32,252 nt of DNA from Sphingomonadaceae bacterium (lineage in GTDB: Bacteria; Pseudomonadota; Alphaproteobacteria; Sphingomonadales; Sphingomonadaceae), in NCBI GenBank assembly GCA_947453945.1, contig CANGJB010000033.1:1-32252 (forward strand), given 5' to 3'. Position numbers and translations under genes: made by a program. Below, one piece after another: positions 23,541-32,252 of the stretch. The notes beneath the pieces were generated by a model. It did no database searches. It had not been told where the DNA came from and worked only from the letters and a program-made list of their open reading frames with translations. Numbering within the stretch: the stretch's first letter is position 1; every line of letters begins with the position of its first letter.

Positions 23541-26500
23541 ATGCCACGATACCTGCGCCAACGGGCATGCGCGTTTCTTTGCGCAACCACGTTGTTCACG
23601 GCCCCAGCCTTTGCCGAGGTTCCGGACAACGGCGGACCCTGGAACGCGCGCTTCCTCGAAGGCGGTATCGGTATCGAACGCCCGCTGCCTGAGGCAAGCC
23701 CCCTCACGCAGGCCGGCGCGCGCTTCACCATGGCCGCGTGGGTCCGGCCTGATCGTGTGCAGCAAGGCGAAGCTGCGCTGATCTTGCAGGGCACCGATGC
23801 TTGCGCGCCCTGCCGCGCGCTGGTCCTCGTCGATGGCCGCCCCGCCCTGCGCAGCGGTGCCGTCCTTGTTGCCGCCGCGCAGCCGCTTCCCGCCGGGCAA
23901 TGGAGCCATCTCACCGCCACTTTCGCTGGCACGGCCCTGCGCCTCTACGTCAACGGCAAGCTCGCAGCGCAGCAACCTCTGACCATTCCCGCCAGCGCCC
24001 CGCGCATCGCCATCGCCCCGCCGATCCCCGGCCAGCCGCACTTCGCCGGAGCGCTCGCAGGCGCCATGATCGACGATACCGCGCACGATGCGGCCGCGCT
24101 CTTCGCCGCAAGGCCCGATTTCGCCGCCGTCCAGTTCCGCGATGTCGGCGTGGGCTGGCCGTTCCAGCGCAAAGCCAATATCGGCCTCACCGAACAGCAA
24201 GACCCGTGGCTGCTCCCGCGTTCAATCACGCCGCCCAGTGCCTCGCACGCCGTCCCCATCAAACCCCAGCCCGCGCTCGCCTCCACCGCCCCTGGCCAGT
24301 GGCAGGTGAACGGCTGGAAGCTGATCCCGGCTCCTGATCTCCCGGGGGCAGACGGCGCCGCGCTCTCCCGCCCCGGCGTCGATACCGCAAAGTGGCTCGC
24401 TGCCCGCGTCCCCGGCACAGTGCTCGCCACCATGGTCGATCGCGGCGTCTATCCCGATCCCTACTACGGCCTCAACAACCTCGCGATCCCCGAAAGCCTC
24501 GCCCGGCAGGATTACTGGTATCGCACGAGCTTCTCGGTCCCCGCCGAAGCTGCAGGCAAGGCCCTCGCCCTGCGCTTCGATGGCATCAACTACGCCGCCG
24601 AAGTCTGGATTAACGGCGCGGCGGTAGGCGCCATGAAAGGCGCCTTCGCGCGCGGCCGCTTCACCTTCATCCCGCAGGCCGGGGAGAATGTCGTCGCGGT
24701 CAAGGTCAGCCCCCCGCCGCATCCCGGCATCCCGCACGAACAGTCTGTCAAAGGCGGCGTAGGCGAAAACGGTGGCCAACTCGCCATCGATGGGCCGACG
24801 TTTGTCGCCACCGAAGGTTGGGACTGGATCCCGGGCATCCGCGATCGCAACACCGGGCTGTGGCAAGGCGTGACCCTCGAAGCCACCGGCCCGGTGCGTA
24901 TCGGCGATCCGCATGTCGTGACCGACCTGCCGCTGCCGCGCACCGATAGCGCGGACGTCACGATCACCGTCCCCTTGGTCAACCCCGGCACTGCGCCAGT
25001 CCCGCTCACCGTGACCGCGAAGATCGGAGAAATCACTCTCACCCGCACGGTCACCGCCGTACCCGGCGAAACCAGCGTCACCTTCTCGCCAGCGACAGAC
25101 CCGTTACTCCACATAGCAAACCCGCGCCTTTGGTGGCCAAATGGCTATGGCGATCCGGCGCTTTATACGCTGACTCTTAGCGCCTCCGCAGGTGCTCAAC
25201 CCTCAGACACCCGATCCTTGCGCTTCGGCATCCGCGAGGTGAGCTACGAGCTTTCCCTTTTCGACCACGAAGGCCGCCTCAACCGCGTCGAAGTCGATCC
25301 CACCGACGCCAAATCCGACGAACTCCCGCTCATCGACGTGCGCCATCAAGCCATCAAGCAGACCCCCCTCGGCTGGGCGCAAAGCCTCACCCCCAATGGC
25401 GAGCATTCCCCCGCCGTCCGCCCCGTCGCCCCCACCATCGCGCTCCCCCACCTCACCTTGCGCGTCAACGGCGTGCGGATCGCGGCGCGTGGCGGAAGCT
25501 GGGGCATGGACGATGCGATGAAGCGCTTTGGCCGCGCCGAATTGGAGCCCTATTTCCGCCTCGAACGCGAAGCCCACATGAACGTCATCCGCAACTGGAT
25601 GGGCAATAACACCGAGCCCGCGTTCTACGACCTTGCCGACGAAAACGGCATGATGATCCTCAACGACTTTTGGGCTTCGACGCAGGATTTCCAGATCGAA
25701 CCAGAGGACCCGCAGCTGTTCCTCGCCAACGCGGCAGACACCATCGCGCGCTACCGCAACCACCCGTCAATCGTCGTCTGGTTCGGCCGCAACGAAGGCG
25801 TGCCCTACCCCGCGCTCAATGAAGGGCTCGATGCGCTCGTCACCCGGCTCGATGGCACGCGCTGGTACACCGGCTCATCCAACGTGGTGAACCTGCAAGG
25901 CTCCGGACCTTACAACTACCGCCCACCCGAAGGCTATTTCACCGATCTCGCCTCGGGCTTCTCGGTCGAAACCGGCACGCCTTCGCTCGCCACGCGCGAG
26001 GCCATCGAAGCGAGCGTCCCCGCCGCAGACAGCTGGCCGCTGGGCGATACGATGGCCTACCACGATTGGCATTTCAGCGGGAACGGCGACACGCGCACTT
26101 TCATGGACACGCTGAACACGATGTTCGGACCCGCCACGAGCCTCGCCGATTTCGAGCGCAAGGCGCAGATGATGAACCTCGAAACGCACAAGGCGATGAT
26201 GGAAGGGTTCGTCGGCCACCTCTGGACGAAGAACTCGGGCCGCCTGTTCTGGATGACGCATCCCTCGTGGCCCTCCAACGCCTGGCAGCTCTACAGCTCT
26301 GACATGGACACCCACGCCGCCTATTACGGCGCGCGCGCCGGGGCCGAGCCGGTGCACATCCAGCTCAATCTGCCGGACAATGCGCTGATGGTGATCAACA
26401 CCACGCGCACCGATTTGCCGGGGCTGACGGCGCGCGTGCGGGTTACCGATCTTGCGGGCCACACCCTGCTCCAGAAGGATCAACAGCTTGCCGCGCCCGC

Positions 26501-26960
26501 CAACACCGCGGCGCCTGCGGGCACCGTCGATCTGGCCCCGCTCATGGCAAGCGGCGGCATGGTCCTGGTGTCGCTCGATCTGGTCGATGCCGCAGGCACC
26601 GTCCTCAGCCGCAATGTCTACTGGCGCGGCCGCGACACTGCCGCCTACCGCGAGCTGAACGCAATGCCCGCCGCCACGATCAGCCTGAAGGCGCAGGGCG
26701 GCCAACCGCAAGGCACGGACCGCCCTCTCAAGCTCATGCTTGCCAACACCGGCAAGTCCCCCGCACTCGCGATCAAGCTCACCGTGCTCAACAAAGCCGG
26801 CACGCGCCTGCTGCCGGCCTATTTCGAGGACAACTACATCGCGCTCATGCCGGGCGAAACGCGCACGCTTACCGTCCGCGTCCCCGCAGGTGCCAAGCCT
26901 GCCAGCATCGCAATCCGGGGCTGGAATACCGCGGAAAGCGCGGTGAAGATCGCACCGTGA
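23541..26960 (+). CDS. Exported LamG-GH2 glycosidase (mannosidase / exo-glucosaminidase-like)
   Basis: 1139 aa. A signal peptide ends at AFA, residue 25. A LamG/concanavalin-like jellyroll lies at about 33-170, then the GH2 sugar-binding domain at about 250-440 with GWDWIPGIRDRNTGLWQ, beta-sandwich domains, the catalytic TIM barrel at about 640-930 and an Ig-like tail. Glu752 in WFGRNEG is the acid/base and Glu810 in FSVETGTPS the nucleophile. The GWDW motif and catalytic pair resemble beta-mannosidases and exo-beta-D-glucosaminidases of GH2 rather than LacZ. ATG 23541 has GGGAGAG upstream; an in-frame extension to 23424 has no export signal at its front and is rejected. The N-terminal LamG module is not usual for GH2 and may bind polysaccharide. 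Confidence 0.9.
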   Translation: MPRYLRQRACAFLCATTLFTAPAFAEVPDNGGPWNARFLEGGIGIERPLPEASPLTQAGARFTMAAWVRPDRVQQGEAALILQGTDACAPCRALVLVDGRPALRSGAVLVAAAQPLPAGQWSHLTATFAGTALRLYVNGKLAAQQPLTIPASAPRIAIAPPIPGQPHFAGALAGAMIDDTAHDAAALFAARPDFAAVQFRDVGVGWPFQRKANIGLTEQQDPWLLPRSITPPSASHAVPIKPQPALASTAPGQWQVNGWKLIPAPDLPGADGAALSRPGVDTAKWLAARVPGTVLATMVDRGVYPDPYYGLNNLAIPESLARQDYWYRTSFSVPAEAAGKALALRFDGINYAAEVWINGAAVGAMKGAFARGRFTFIPQAGENVVAVKVSPPPHPGIPHEQSVKGGVGENGGQLAIDGPTFVATEGWDWIPGIRDRNTGLWQGVTLEATGPVRIGDPHVVTDLPLPRTDSADVTITVPLVNPGTAPVPLTVTAKIGEITLTRTVTAVPGETSVTFSPATDPLLHIANPRLWWPNGYGDPALYTLTLSASAGAQPSDTRSLRFGIREVSYELSLFDHEGRLNRVEVDPTDAKSDELPLIDVRHQAIKQTPLGWAQSLTPNGEHSPAVRPVAPTIALPHLTLRVNGVRIAARGGSWGMDDAMKRFGRAELEPYFRLEREAHMNVIRNWMGNNTEPAFYDLADENGMMILNDFWASTQDFQIEPEDPQLFLANAADTIARYRNHPSIVVWFGRNEGVPYPALNEGLDALVTRLDGTRWYTGSSNVVNLQGSGPYNYRPPEGYFTDLASGFSVETGTPSLATREAIEASVPAADSWPLGDTMAYHDWHFSGNGDTRTFMDTLNTMFGPATSLADFERKAQMMNLETHKAMMEGFVGHLWTKNSGRLFWMTHPSWPSNAWQLYSSDMDTHAAYYGARAGAEPVHIQLNLPDNALMVINTTRTDLPGLTARVRVTDLAGHTLLQKDQQLAAPANTAAPAGTVDLAPLMASGGMVLVSLDLVDAAGTVLSRNVYWRGRDTAAYRELNAMPAATISLKAQGGQPQGTDRPLKLMLANTGKSPALAIKLTVLNKAGTRLLPAYFEDNYIALMPGETRTLTVRVPAGAKPASIAIRGWNTAESAVKIAP

Positions 26961-26996
26961 GCAAGGAAACTCAAAGACTTGCTCCCGCCCCCACCA

Positions 26997-27079
26997 TCGT
27001 CATTCCCGCGCAGGCGGGAATCCAGAGTGGCCGGTAAAGCGCTTCGGCCCCTGGGTTCCCGCCTGCGCGGGAATGACGA
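26997..27079. repeat. REP-like intergenic inverted repeat, copy 2
   Basis: An 83-base element from TCGTCATTCCCGC to GCGGGAATGACGA with near-perfect arms of about 29 bases; each arm holds a CCCGC/GCGGG mini-hairpin and the centre has a GGCC/GGCC stem. It lies between the convergent GH2 and IorB-type gene ends, the same setting as copy 1 at 13794-13869. It probably works as a two-way terminator or is a dispersed repeat settled in a neutral spot. Confidence 0.8.
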
Positions 27080-27105
27080 ACGTAGGTATAAGAAGACCTC
27101 GTCGC

Positions 27106-27122
27106 CCCGGGCTTGACCCGGG
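27106..27122. repeat. CCCGGG-CTTGA-CCCGGG hairpin repeat
   Basis: A 6-5-6 inverted repeat just after the stop of the leftward IorB-type gene. Sequences of the form CCCGGGcttgaCCCGGG are frequent dispersed elements in alphaproteobacterial genomes. There is no T-run, so it is at best a weak terminator for the leftward gene. Confidence 0.6.
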
Positions 27123-27140
27123 TGTCGCCTTACTTGCCGC

Positions 27141-29336
27141 TCAGGCCTTGGCCTGATCCTTGATCGGCAGCGCCCGCACGCGCTTGCCCGTCAGCGCAAA
27201 TAGCGCGTTGGCGAGCGCGGGCGTCGCGGGCGGCAGGCCGGGTTCGCCGATCCCGCCCATCTCCGCGCCGCTGTTCAGGAAATGCACGTCGATCTGCGGC
27301 GCATTCGCCAGCTTGAGCACTTCGTAGTCACTGAAGTTGCTCTGCATTACCGCGCCCTTGTCGAGCGTGATCGCCTCGCCAATGCCGGACGAGAGGCCCA
27401 TCACGATCCCGCCCATGACCTGCCCTTCGGCCGCCGCCGGGTTCACCACCGTGCCGCAGTCGACCACAGCGGTCGCCTTGTGCACCTTGGGCGTGCCGTC
27501 CTCGGCCAGCGAAGCCTCGACCACTTGCGCGACAATCGTGTTGAAGCACTCGACCATCGCGACGCCGCGCGCATGGCCGGGCTCAAGCGGAGAGCCCCAG
27601 CCGCTACGCTTGGCCACTTCCTCAAGCACCTTGCGGTGTCGCCCGGGCTTCAGATGCTTCAGGCGGAACGCCACAGGATCGGCCCCCGCCAGATGGGCAA
27701 GCTCGTCCATGAAGCTCTCGGTCGTGAAGCCGTGCTGCGTTGCATTGACCGAGCGCCACTGCCCGATAGACTGGTTCGATACCTGCTTGAAATGGCGGCG
27801 CGCCACGGCGGGGACGTCATAGAAGAAGGGGACTTCGTCGATGCCCGCCTCCGGCTGGGCAAAATCGTTGCGCCATGCCGTGATCCTGCCATCCTGGCCC
27901 AGCGCCGCCGTCAACTTGGCCGAGCTCTGCGGACGGTACGCCCCTTGCGCAACTTCCTCCTCGCGTGACCAGATCAGCTTGACCGGGAAGGGCACCTGCA
28001 TCGCGATGCGCGCAACCTGATCGACCACTTCCATGTACATCGGCAGACGGCGGCCGAAGCTGCCGCCGATCAGCATCGGGTGGAAGGTCACCTTGTCGGC
28101 CGAAAGCCCCGCCGCCTTGGCCGCTGCCGCCTTGGCGCCGAGCGGGTCCTGCATTCCGCCCCACACGTCGAGATGCCCGTCCTTGTAATGGGCGGTCAGT
28201 GCAAAGGGCTCCATCATCGCGTGGTGGAGGAACGGCATCTTGTAGTCGGCTTCCAGCAGCTTCACGCCATCGGCCTTGAACGCCGCGTCGACATCGCCCT
28301 CGCCCACGGTCTTGGTCGGCTTGTCACCGGCGCGCAGCTTGTCCTGCTCGGCGAAGATCGTTGCCGTGGAAATCAGGCCATTGCCGCCATCGCTGAACTT
28401 GGGTGCCAGCGCGCGCGCACCCTTGAGCGCCGGCCAGTAGCCCTTGGCGACCACAACCACCGCGCTTTCAAGGTTGATCACCTTTTCGACCCCTGAAACG
28501 GCCATGGCCGGGGCCGGATCGACCGATTCCAGCTTGCCGCCGCGCGCAGGCGCCGCGATCACCGTCGCCACCCGCATATCGGGCTTCACGACGTCCATGC
28601 CGTATTGCGCCGAGCCGTTGACTTTGGCTGGGATGTCGAAGCGCGGGATAGACTTGCCGATGAACTTGAAAGTCCCGGGATCCTTCAGGGCGGGCGTGCG
28701 CTCCAGCGTCTGCGTTGCCGCCTCCACCGCCAGTTCGCCATAGCGCAGCGTCTTGCCGGATTTGGCGTGGACGACCTTGCTGTCGGCCGTCGTCAATTCG
28801 GTGCTGGGCACACCCAGCCGCTTCGCGGCGGTCTCGATCAACGCCAGTCTGGTCGCCGCGCCGACCAGGCGGAAGGCCTTCTGCCCGGTAAAACGCAGCG
28901 CCGAGGAGCCACCCGTGATCTGCAGCGGGATCGAACGCGCAATGAACGACATCAGCGATTCCGGCAGGGCCGCAACAACGCCGGGAAAGCCGCTCATCGG
29001 CCCGAGAAAACCGCGCGCCACATCGACAGTGGCGAAAGGCCCTTCGGCGGGTGCGGAGGCGACGACCACCTTGCTCCAGTCTGCGTCCAGCTCTTCGGCA
29101 AGCATCTGAGCCAGACCGGTGTTCGAGCCCTGCCCGATGTCGGTATGCGGCGAATAGACCGTGATGCTGTCATCCTCGCCCAGACGGACCCAGGTGCCAA
29201 AATTGTGACCGTCCTTGCCGTTGGTCAGCGCCCCGGCTGCCGAACGCGCCGAACTGTCGGCATACTTGATGGCGAATATGCCGCCGCCGACCAGCGCCGC
29301 GCTGCCCACCAGGAATGTTCTGCGGATCATGCCCAT
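27141..29336 (-). CDS. Molybdopterin-binding large subunit, isoquinoline 1-oxidoreductase (IorB)-like
   Basis: 731 aa of the xanthine dehydrogenase/aldehyde oxidoreductase family, the single-chain type split from its iron-sulfur subunit. The N-terminus MGMIRRTFLVG carries a twin-arginine signal, so the enzyme should be periplasmic. GGSFGRR in the middle and the C-terminal GEPGLPP with the catalytic Glu at about 698 are molybdenum-cofactor motifs. It would hydroxylate an N-heterocycle or oxidise an aldehyde using water. ATG 29336 has GAGGAG seven bases upstream and lies 11 bases after the small-subunit stop. No cytochrome c or cofactor-maturation gene follows; two repeats do. Confidence 0.9.
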   Translation of the reverse strand: MGMIRRTFLVGSAALVGGGIFAIKYADSSARSAAGALTNGKDGHNFGTWVRLGEDDSITVYSPHTDIGQGSNTGLAQMLAEELDADWSKVVVASAPAEGPFATVDVARGFLGPMSGFPGVVAALPESLMSFIARSIPLQITGGSSALRFTGQKAFRLVGAATRLALIETAAKRLGVPSTELTTADSKVVHAKSGKTLRYGELAVEAATQTLERTPALKDPGTFKFIGKSIPRFDIPAKVNGSAQYGMDVVKPDMRVATVIAAPARGGKLESVDPAPAMAVSGVEKVINLESAVVVVAKGYWPALKGARALAPKFSDGGNGLISTATIFAEQDKLRAGDKPTKTVGEGDVDAAFKADGVKLLEADYKMPFLHHAMMEPFALTAHYKDGHLDVWGGMQDPLGAKAAAAKAAGLSADKVTFHPMLIGGSFGRRLPMYMEVVDQVARIAMQVPFPVKLIWSREEEVAQGAYRPQSSAKLTAALGQDGRITAWRNDFAQPEAGIDEVPFFYDVPAVARRHFKQVSNQSIGQWRSVNATQHGFTTESFMDELAHLAGADPVAFRLKHLKPGRHRKVLEEVAKRSGWGSPLEPGHARGVAMVECFNTIVAQVVEASLAEDGTPKVHKATAVVDCGTVVNPAAAEGQVMGGIVMGLSSGIGEAITLDKGAVMQSNFSDYEVLKLANAPQIDVHFLNSGAEMGGIGEPGLPPATPALANALFALTGKRVRALPIKDQAKA

Positions 29337-29347
29337 GTGCTTGCTCC

Positions 29348-29827
29348 TCAGGCCTGAACGGCGGGGTTGGCGGCTGTTCCTGCCACATCGTGGATCGCGG
29401 CGCGGATGCGAGGATATGTCCCGCAGCGGCAGATATTCGTCATCGCCGCATCGATATCGGCGTCCGTGGGCTTGGGCGTCTTTGCCAGCAGCGCGGCCGC
29501 GGCCATGATCTGGCCCGATTGGCAATAGCCGCACTGCGGCACCTGATGCGCGATCCACGCCTGCTGCAGCGCGGTAAGCGTGCCTTCGGCTCCGGAAAGG
29601 CCTTCGATGGTCGTGATGGACTTGCCCGCCACATCGCTGATCGGCACGCTACACGAACGCGTGACCTCGCCGTCGATATGCACGCTGCATGCCCCGCAGG
29701 CCGCGATCCCGCAGCCAAACTTGGTGCCGGTCATCCCCAGCTCTTCGCGGATCGCCCACAGCAGCGGCGTATCCGGCTCGCCTGCAAAGCTGACCGGCTT
29801 GCCATTGACCTTTGCCTCGATCGCCAC
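29348..29827 (-). CDS. [2Fe-2S] small subunit, isoquinoline 1-oxidoreductase (IorA)-like
   Basis: 159 aa. The N-terminal ferredoxin-type cluster has Cys39, Cys44, Cys47 and Cys59. The C-terminal helical domain holds the second cluster with Cys99, Cys102, Cys133 and Cys135. It passes electrons from the molybdenum subunit to the acceptor. I choose GTG 29827 because GGGGGAG stands eight bases upstream; a TTG at 29848 would put the ribosome site inside the gene. It has no signal and would be exported with the Tat-tagged large subunit. It is divergent from the RND efflux operon. Confidence 0.9.
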   Translation of the reverse strand: MAIEAKVNGKPVSFAGEPDTPLLWAIREELGMTGTKFGCGIAACGACSVHIDGEVTRSCSVPISDVAGKSITTIEGLSGAEGTLTALQQAWIAHQVPQCGYCQSGQIMAAAALLAKTPKPTDADIDAAMTNICRCGTYPRIRAAIHDVAGTAANPAVQA

Positions 29828-29873
29828 GCTGCCCACTCCCCCTTGCAACCTTGCGGTTGGAATCCCCTAATGC

Positions 29874-29888
29874 GTTGCTTGTAGCAAC
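29874..29888. promoter_or_regulatory. GTTGCT-TGT-AGCAAC inverted repeat before the IorAB-like genes
   Basis: A perfect 6-3-6 palindrome 46 bases upstream of the small-subunit start, in the 180-base divergent gap to the efflux operon. It contains TTGC-N5-GCAA, compatible with a LysR- or TetR-type site. No regulator gene is adjacent within the window. I see no good -35/-10 pair in this gap for either direction. Confidence 0.3.
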
Positions 29889-30007
29889 TGAAAAAGCCGC
29901 GCGCCACTGGCAAGACGCGAAAGGAGGTCTCGTTTCGCCCCTTCAGGGAAGTAGCGCTGCACTGCACAACGGTTGCGCTTGCCCTCCCGGACCCATACGA
30001 AGGTTAA

Positions 30008-31210
30008 GTGCGTCGAATCATTGCTCAGCCCCTTCTCGCCCCGCTCGCCACTCTCGCAATGGCCCTCGCCGGTTGTTCGCCAGCAGCGCCCCCGCCCCCG
30101 CCCAAGCCCCACGTCTCGGTCGCTGTGCCCCTGCAGCGCCAGGTGGTCGATTGGGATGACTATGTCGGGCGGTTCGAAGCGGTGCAGGATGTCGAGATCC
30201 GCCCGCGCATTTCCGGCGCGGTCGATAGCGTAAACTTCCGCGAAGGGGTGGAGGTTACCAAGGGGCAGGTGCTTTTCACCATCGACCCGCGCCCTTATCG
30301 CGCTGCCGCCGCACAGGCCCGCGCCGATCTGGCCAAGGCTGAGGCGCTCGTCACCAATGCCCGCACCGAACTGGCCCGCGCGCAGAAATTGGTCGATGCA
30401 CAGGCGATCAGCCGCGAGGAGTTCGAGACCAAGCAGGCCAACTTGCGCAGCGCGGTCGCTTCGGCCGGTGCTGCCCGCGCCGGTGTGGACGCGCGCGCGC
30501 TCGATCTTTCGTTCACCACGGTCCGCTCACCCATCACCGGCCGGATTTCGGACAAGCGCGTGTCCGTCGGTACTTATGTCTCTGCCGGGCAGACGGTGCT
30601 GACCCGCGTCGTCTCCGTCAATCCGATCCGCTTCGCTTTCGAAGGCGCGGAAACGTTCTACCTCAAATATGTCCGCCAGGCACAATCGGGAGAGCGCGAA
30701 TCCTCGCGCTATGCTCCCAATCCGGTCGACATCAAGCTGGCGGACGAAACGAGCTACCGCTGGCACGGATTGATGAAGTTCGTCGATAACGCGATAGATC
30801 GCAATTCGGGCACGATCCGCGCCTTTGCCGAAGTCGATAATTCGTCAGGCTTCCTCGTCCCCGGCATGTTCGGCCGCGCCCGCCTGCTCGGCTCTGGCAC
30901 CTATGGCGCGCTGCTCGTGCCGGATGAGTCCATCGTGACCGACCAGACCCGGCGCTTCGTCTACGTGATCGGCAAGGATGGCAAGACCGTGCAGCGCGTG
31001 GTCGAGACCGGCCCGCTGGTCGAAGGTCTGCGCGTGGTCAAGGCGGGCCTCGCGCCCACTGAAAAAATCGTGATCGATGGCCTCGCGCGGCTCCAGCCGG
31101 GCATGGATGTCGATGCCAAGGTGATCAAGCTCAAGCCCCGGGCAGCCGCGGATTCGCCCGCCTCCTCGGCCATCAAGGCACCTGCTGCGGCCGAGGCCAC
31201 GGCCCAGTAA
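30008..31210 (+). CDS. RND efflux periplasmic adaptor (membrane fusion protein), lipoprotein
   Basis: 400 aa, MexA/AcrA-like. The signal ends in the lipobox LAGC with Cys23 as the lipid site, followed by a proline-rich linker (27-33). A lipoyl/barrel-sandwich half, a coiled-coil hairpin at about 90-165 with repeated Ala, Arg and Glu, the second lipoyl half and the beta-barrel follow in order. It bridges the inner-membrane pump to an outer-membrane channel, which is not in the window. The start is GTG 30008 with GAAGG just upstream. Its stop overlaps the permease start (TAATG). Confidence 0.92.
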   Translation: MRRIIAQPLLAPLATLAMALAGCSPAAPPPPPKPHVSVAVPLQRQVVDWDDYVGRFEAVQDVEIRPRISGAVDSVNFREGVEVTKGQVLFTIDPRPYRAAAAQARADLAKAEALVTNARTELARAQKLVDAQAISREEFETKQANLRSAVASAGAARAGVDARALDLSFTTVRSPITGRISDKRVSVGTYVSAGQTVLTRVVSVNPIRFAFEGAETFYLKYVRQAQSGERESSRYAPNPVDIKLADETSYRWHGLMKFVDNAIDRNSGTIRAFAEVDNSSGFLVPGMFGRARLLGSGTYGALLVPDESIVTDQTRRFVYVIGKDGKTVQRVVETGPLVEGLRVVKAGLAPTEKIVIDGLARLQPGMDVDAKVIKLKPRAAADSPASSAIKAPAAAEATAQ

Positions 31211-32252
31211 TGCGCCTGCCGCATTTCTTTATCGACCGCCCGATCTTCGCGGCGGTGCTGTCGATCCTGATCGTGATCATCGGCGCGATTGCCTATCCTT
31301 CGCTGCCCGTCGGCCAGTATCCGGAAATCGCCCCGCCCACCGTGGTCGTCTCGGCCAACTATCCGGGTGCGACCGCCGAAACGCTGGCTGAAACCATCGC
31401 CGCCCCGCTCGAGGAATCGATCAACGGCGTCGAGAACATGATCTACATGCAGTCGTCCTCCACGGGCGACGGCAATGTCACGATCACCGTCACCTTCAAG
31501 GCGGGCACCAATGTCGATCAGGCGCAGGTGCTGGTGCAAAACCGCGTCGCTACCGCCGAACCGCGCCTGCCCCAGGAAGTGCGCCAGATCGGCGTAACGG
31601 TGCGCAAAAATTCGCCCGACCTGCTCATGGTCATCAACCTCTACTCGCCCGACAAGTCCCTCTCCCACCAATACGTTGCAAACTACGCGACATTGCAAGT
31701 GGTGGACCGCCTCAGCCGTGTGCCAGGCGTGGGCGGCGTGCGCATCATCGGCGCGCGCGATTACAACATGCGCGTATGGATCGATCCCGATGCCGCTGCC
31801 AGCCGCAACCTCACGGTGGACGAGATCATCGCCGCGATCCGCGCCCAGAATGCGCAAGTCGCCGCAGGCTCGGTTGGCCAGCCGCCGTTCAACCAGGGCG
31901 GCACCGCATTCCAGCTCGGCATCCAGACCGAGGGGCGCCTCACCTCAACCGAGCAGTTCGGCAACATCATCATCAAGCGCGCCGATGATGGCCGCCTCAC
32001 CCGCCTGCGCGATATCGCCCGGATCGAACTTGGCGCGCAGGATTATGGCACCAACGCCTATCGTGACAGCTACCCCTCCATCGGCATCGGCGTCTCGCAG
32101 CTCCCCGGCTCGAACGCGCTCAAGACTGCGGCTGCCGTCGATGGCGAAATGGAGGCGCTGTCCAAGGCCTTCCCGCCGGGCCTGATCTATTCGGTCCCGT
32201 TCCATCCCACCGAATTCATCCGCGCCTCCATCGATGCGGTGGAGCACACCCT
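31210..32252 (+). CDS. RND efflux permease, AcrB/MexB-like (3' end cut by the window)
   Basis: The first 347 codons of a protein that in this family is about 1,040 aa. It starts MRLPHFFIDRPIFAAVLSIL, the classic N-terminal HAE1 helix. Periplasmic porter-domain sequences follow, including SANYPGATAETLAETIAAPL (48-67) and RDYNMRVWIDPD. The frame is open to the window end with no stop. It should be a proton-driven exporter of hydrophobic compounds in the inner membrane. The one-base overlap with the adaptor gene indicates a shared operon; an outer-membrane factor may follow outside the window. Confidence 0.93.
   Translation, partial: MRLPHFFIDRPIFAAVLSILIVIIGAIAYPSLPVGQYPEIAPPTVVVSANYPGATAETLAETIAAPLEESINGVENMIYMQSSSTGDGNVTITVTFKAGTNVDQAQVLVQNRVATAEPRLPQEVRQIGVTVRKNSPDLLMVINLYSPDKSLSHQYVANYATLQVVDRLSRVPGVGGVRIIGARDYNMRVWIDPDAAASRNLTVDEIIAAIRAQNAQVAAGSVGQPPFNQGGTAFQLGIQTEGRLTSTEQFGNIIIKRADDGRLTRLRDIARIELGAQDYGTNAYRDSYPSIGIGVSQLPGSNALKTAAAVDGEMEALSKAFPPGLIYSVPFHPTEFIRASIDAVEHT

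Noticed and set aside
29973..30001. TTGCGC/TACGAA pair as promoter of the efflux operon
   Set aside because: Only three of six bases match in each box, and it would make the mRNA leaderless despite a GAAGG site before the start codon.

Overview
The window is GC-rich (long antisense open frames are shadows of this) and looks like a chromosomal carbohydrate and aromatic catabolism region of a sphingomonad-type alphaproteobacterium, possibly Novosphingobium or Sphingobium. This rests on gene content: a TonB-dependent receptor of the Xanthomonas/Caulobacter type beside a flavin-dependent halogenase, ROK and LacI regulators, a VanA-like Rieske oxygenase, IorAB-type molybdenum hydroxylase subunits, and GTCATTCCCGC-type intergenic repeats. 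The genus is inference. I saw no tRNA, rRNA, CRISPR array, insertion sequence or phage gene.

Left block (1-8176, + strand): a compact operon. A 29-codon leader frame is followed by a cytoplasmic GH3 beta-glycosidase with a PA14 insert, a Gfo/Idh/MocA dehydrogenase, a metal-dependent TIM-barrel isomerase/epimerase, a Tat-exported gluconate-2-dehydrogenase-subunit-3-like protein, a GMC flavoprotein and a VanA-like Rieske oxygenase. The last three genes are joined to their upstream neighbours by 1-4 base overlaps. The set suggests oxidation of glycosides to 3-keto intermediates plus attack on a (methoxy)aromatic aglycone.

Middle (8181-13770): two divergent MFS transporters, then a cupin/FAH-family pair under a promoter with a 17-bp palindrome, then a LacI-family regulator.

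Right block (13911-26960): a leftward unit runs TonB receptor, halogenase, fructokinase-like ROK kinase, ROK regulator, with 4-base overlaps between the last three. It diverges from two rightward genes for exported enzymes, a GH3 glucohydrolase with an ExoP-type C-terminus and a large LamG-GH2 enzyme. The divergent promoter region holds a LacI-type near-palindrome. The simplest reading is outer-membrane uptake of a plant-type oligosaccharide or glycoside, periplasmic trimming by GH3 and GH2, and inner metabolism through the kinase and the left operon.

Far right (26961-32252): REP-like and CCCGGG repeats, then a leftward IorAB-type 2Fe-2S/molybdopterin pair with a Tat signal. Divergent from it is an RND efflux operon: a lipoprotein membrane-fusion protein and an AcrB/MexB-type permease cut by the window end.

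All functions are read from motifs and neighbourhood. No homology search was run. Promoter and operator calls are by eye and tentative.
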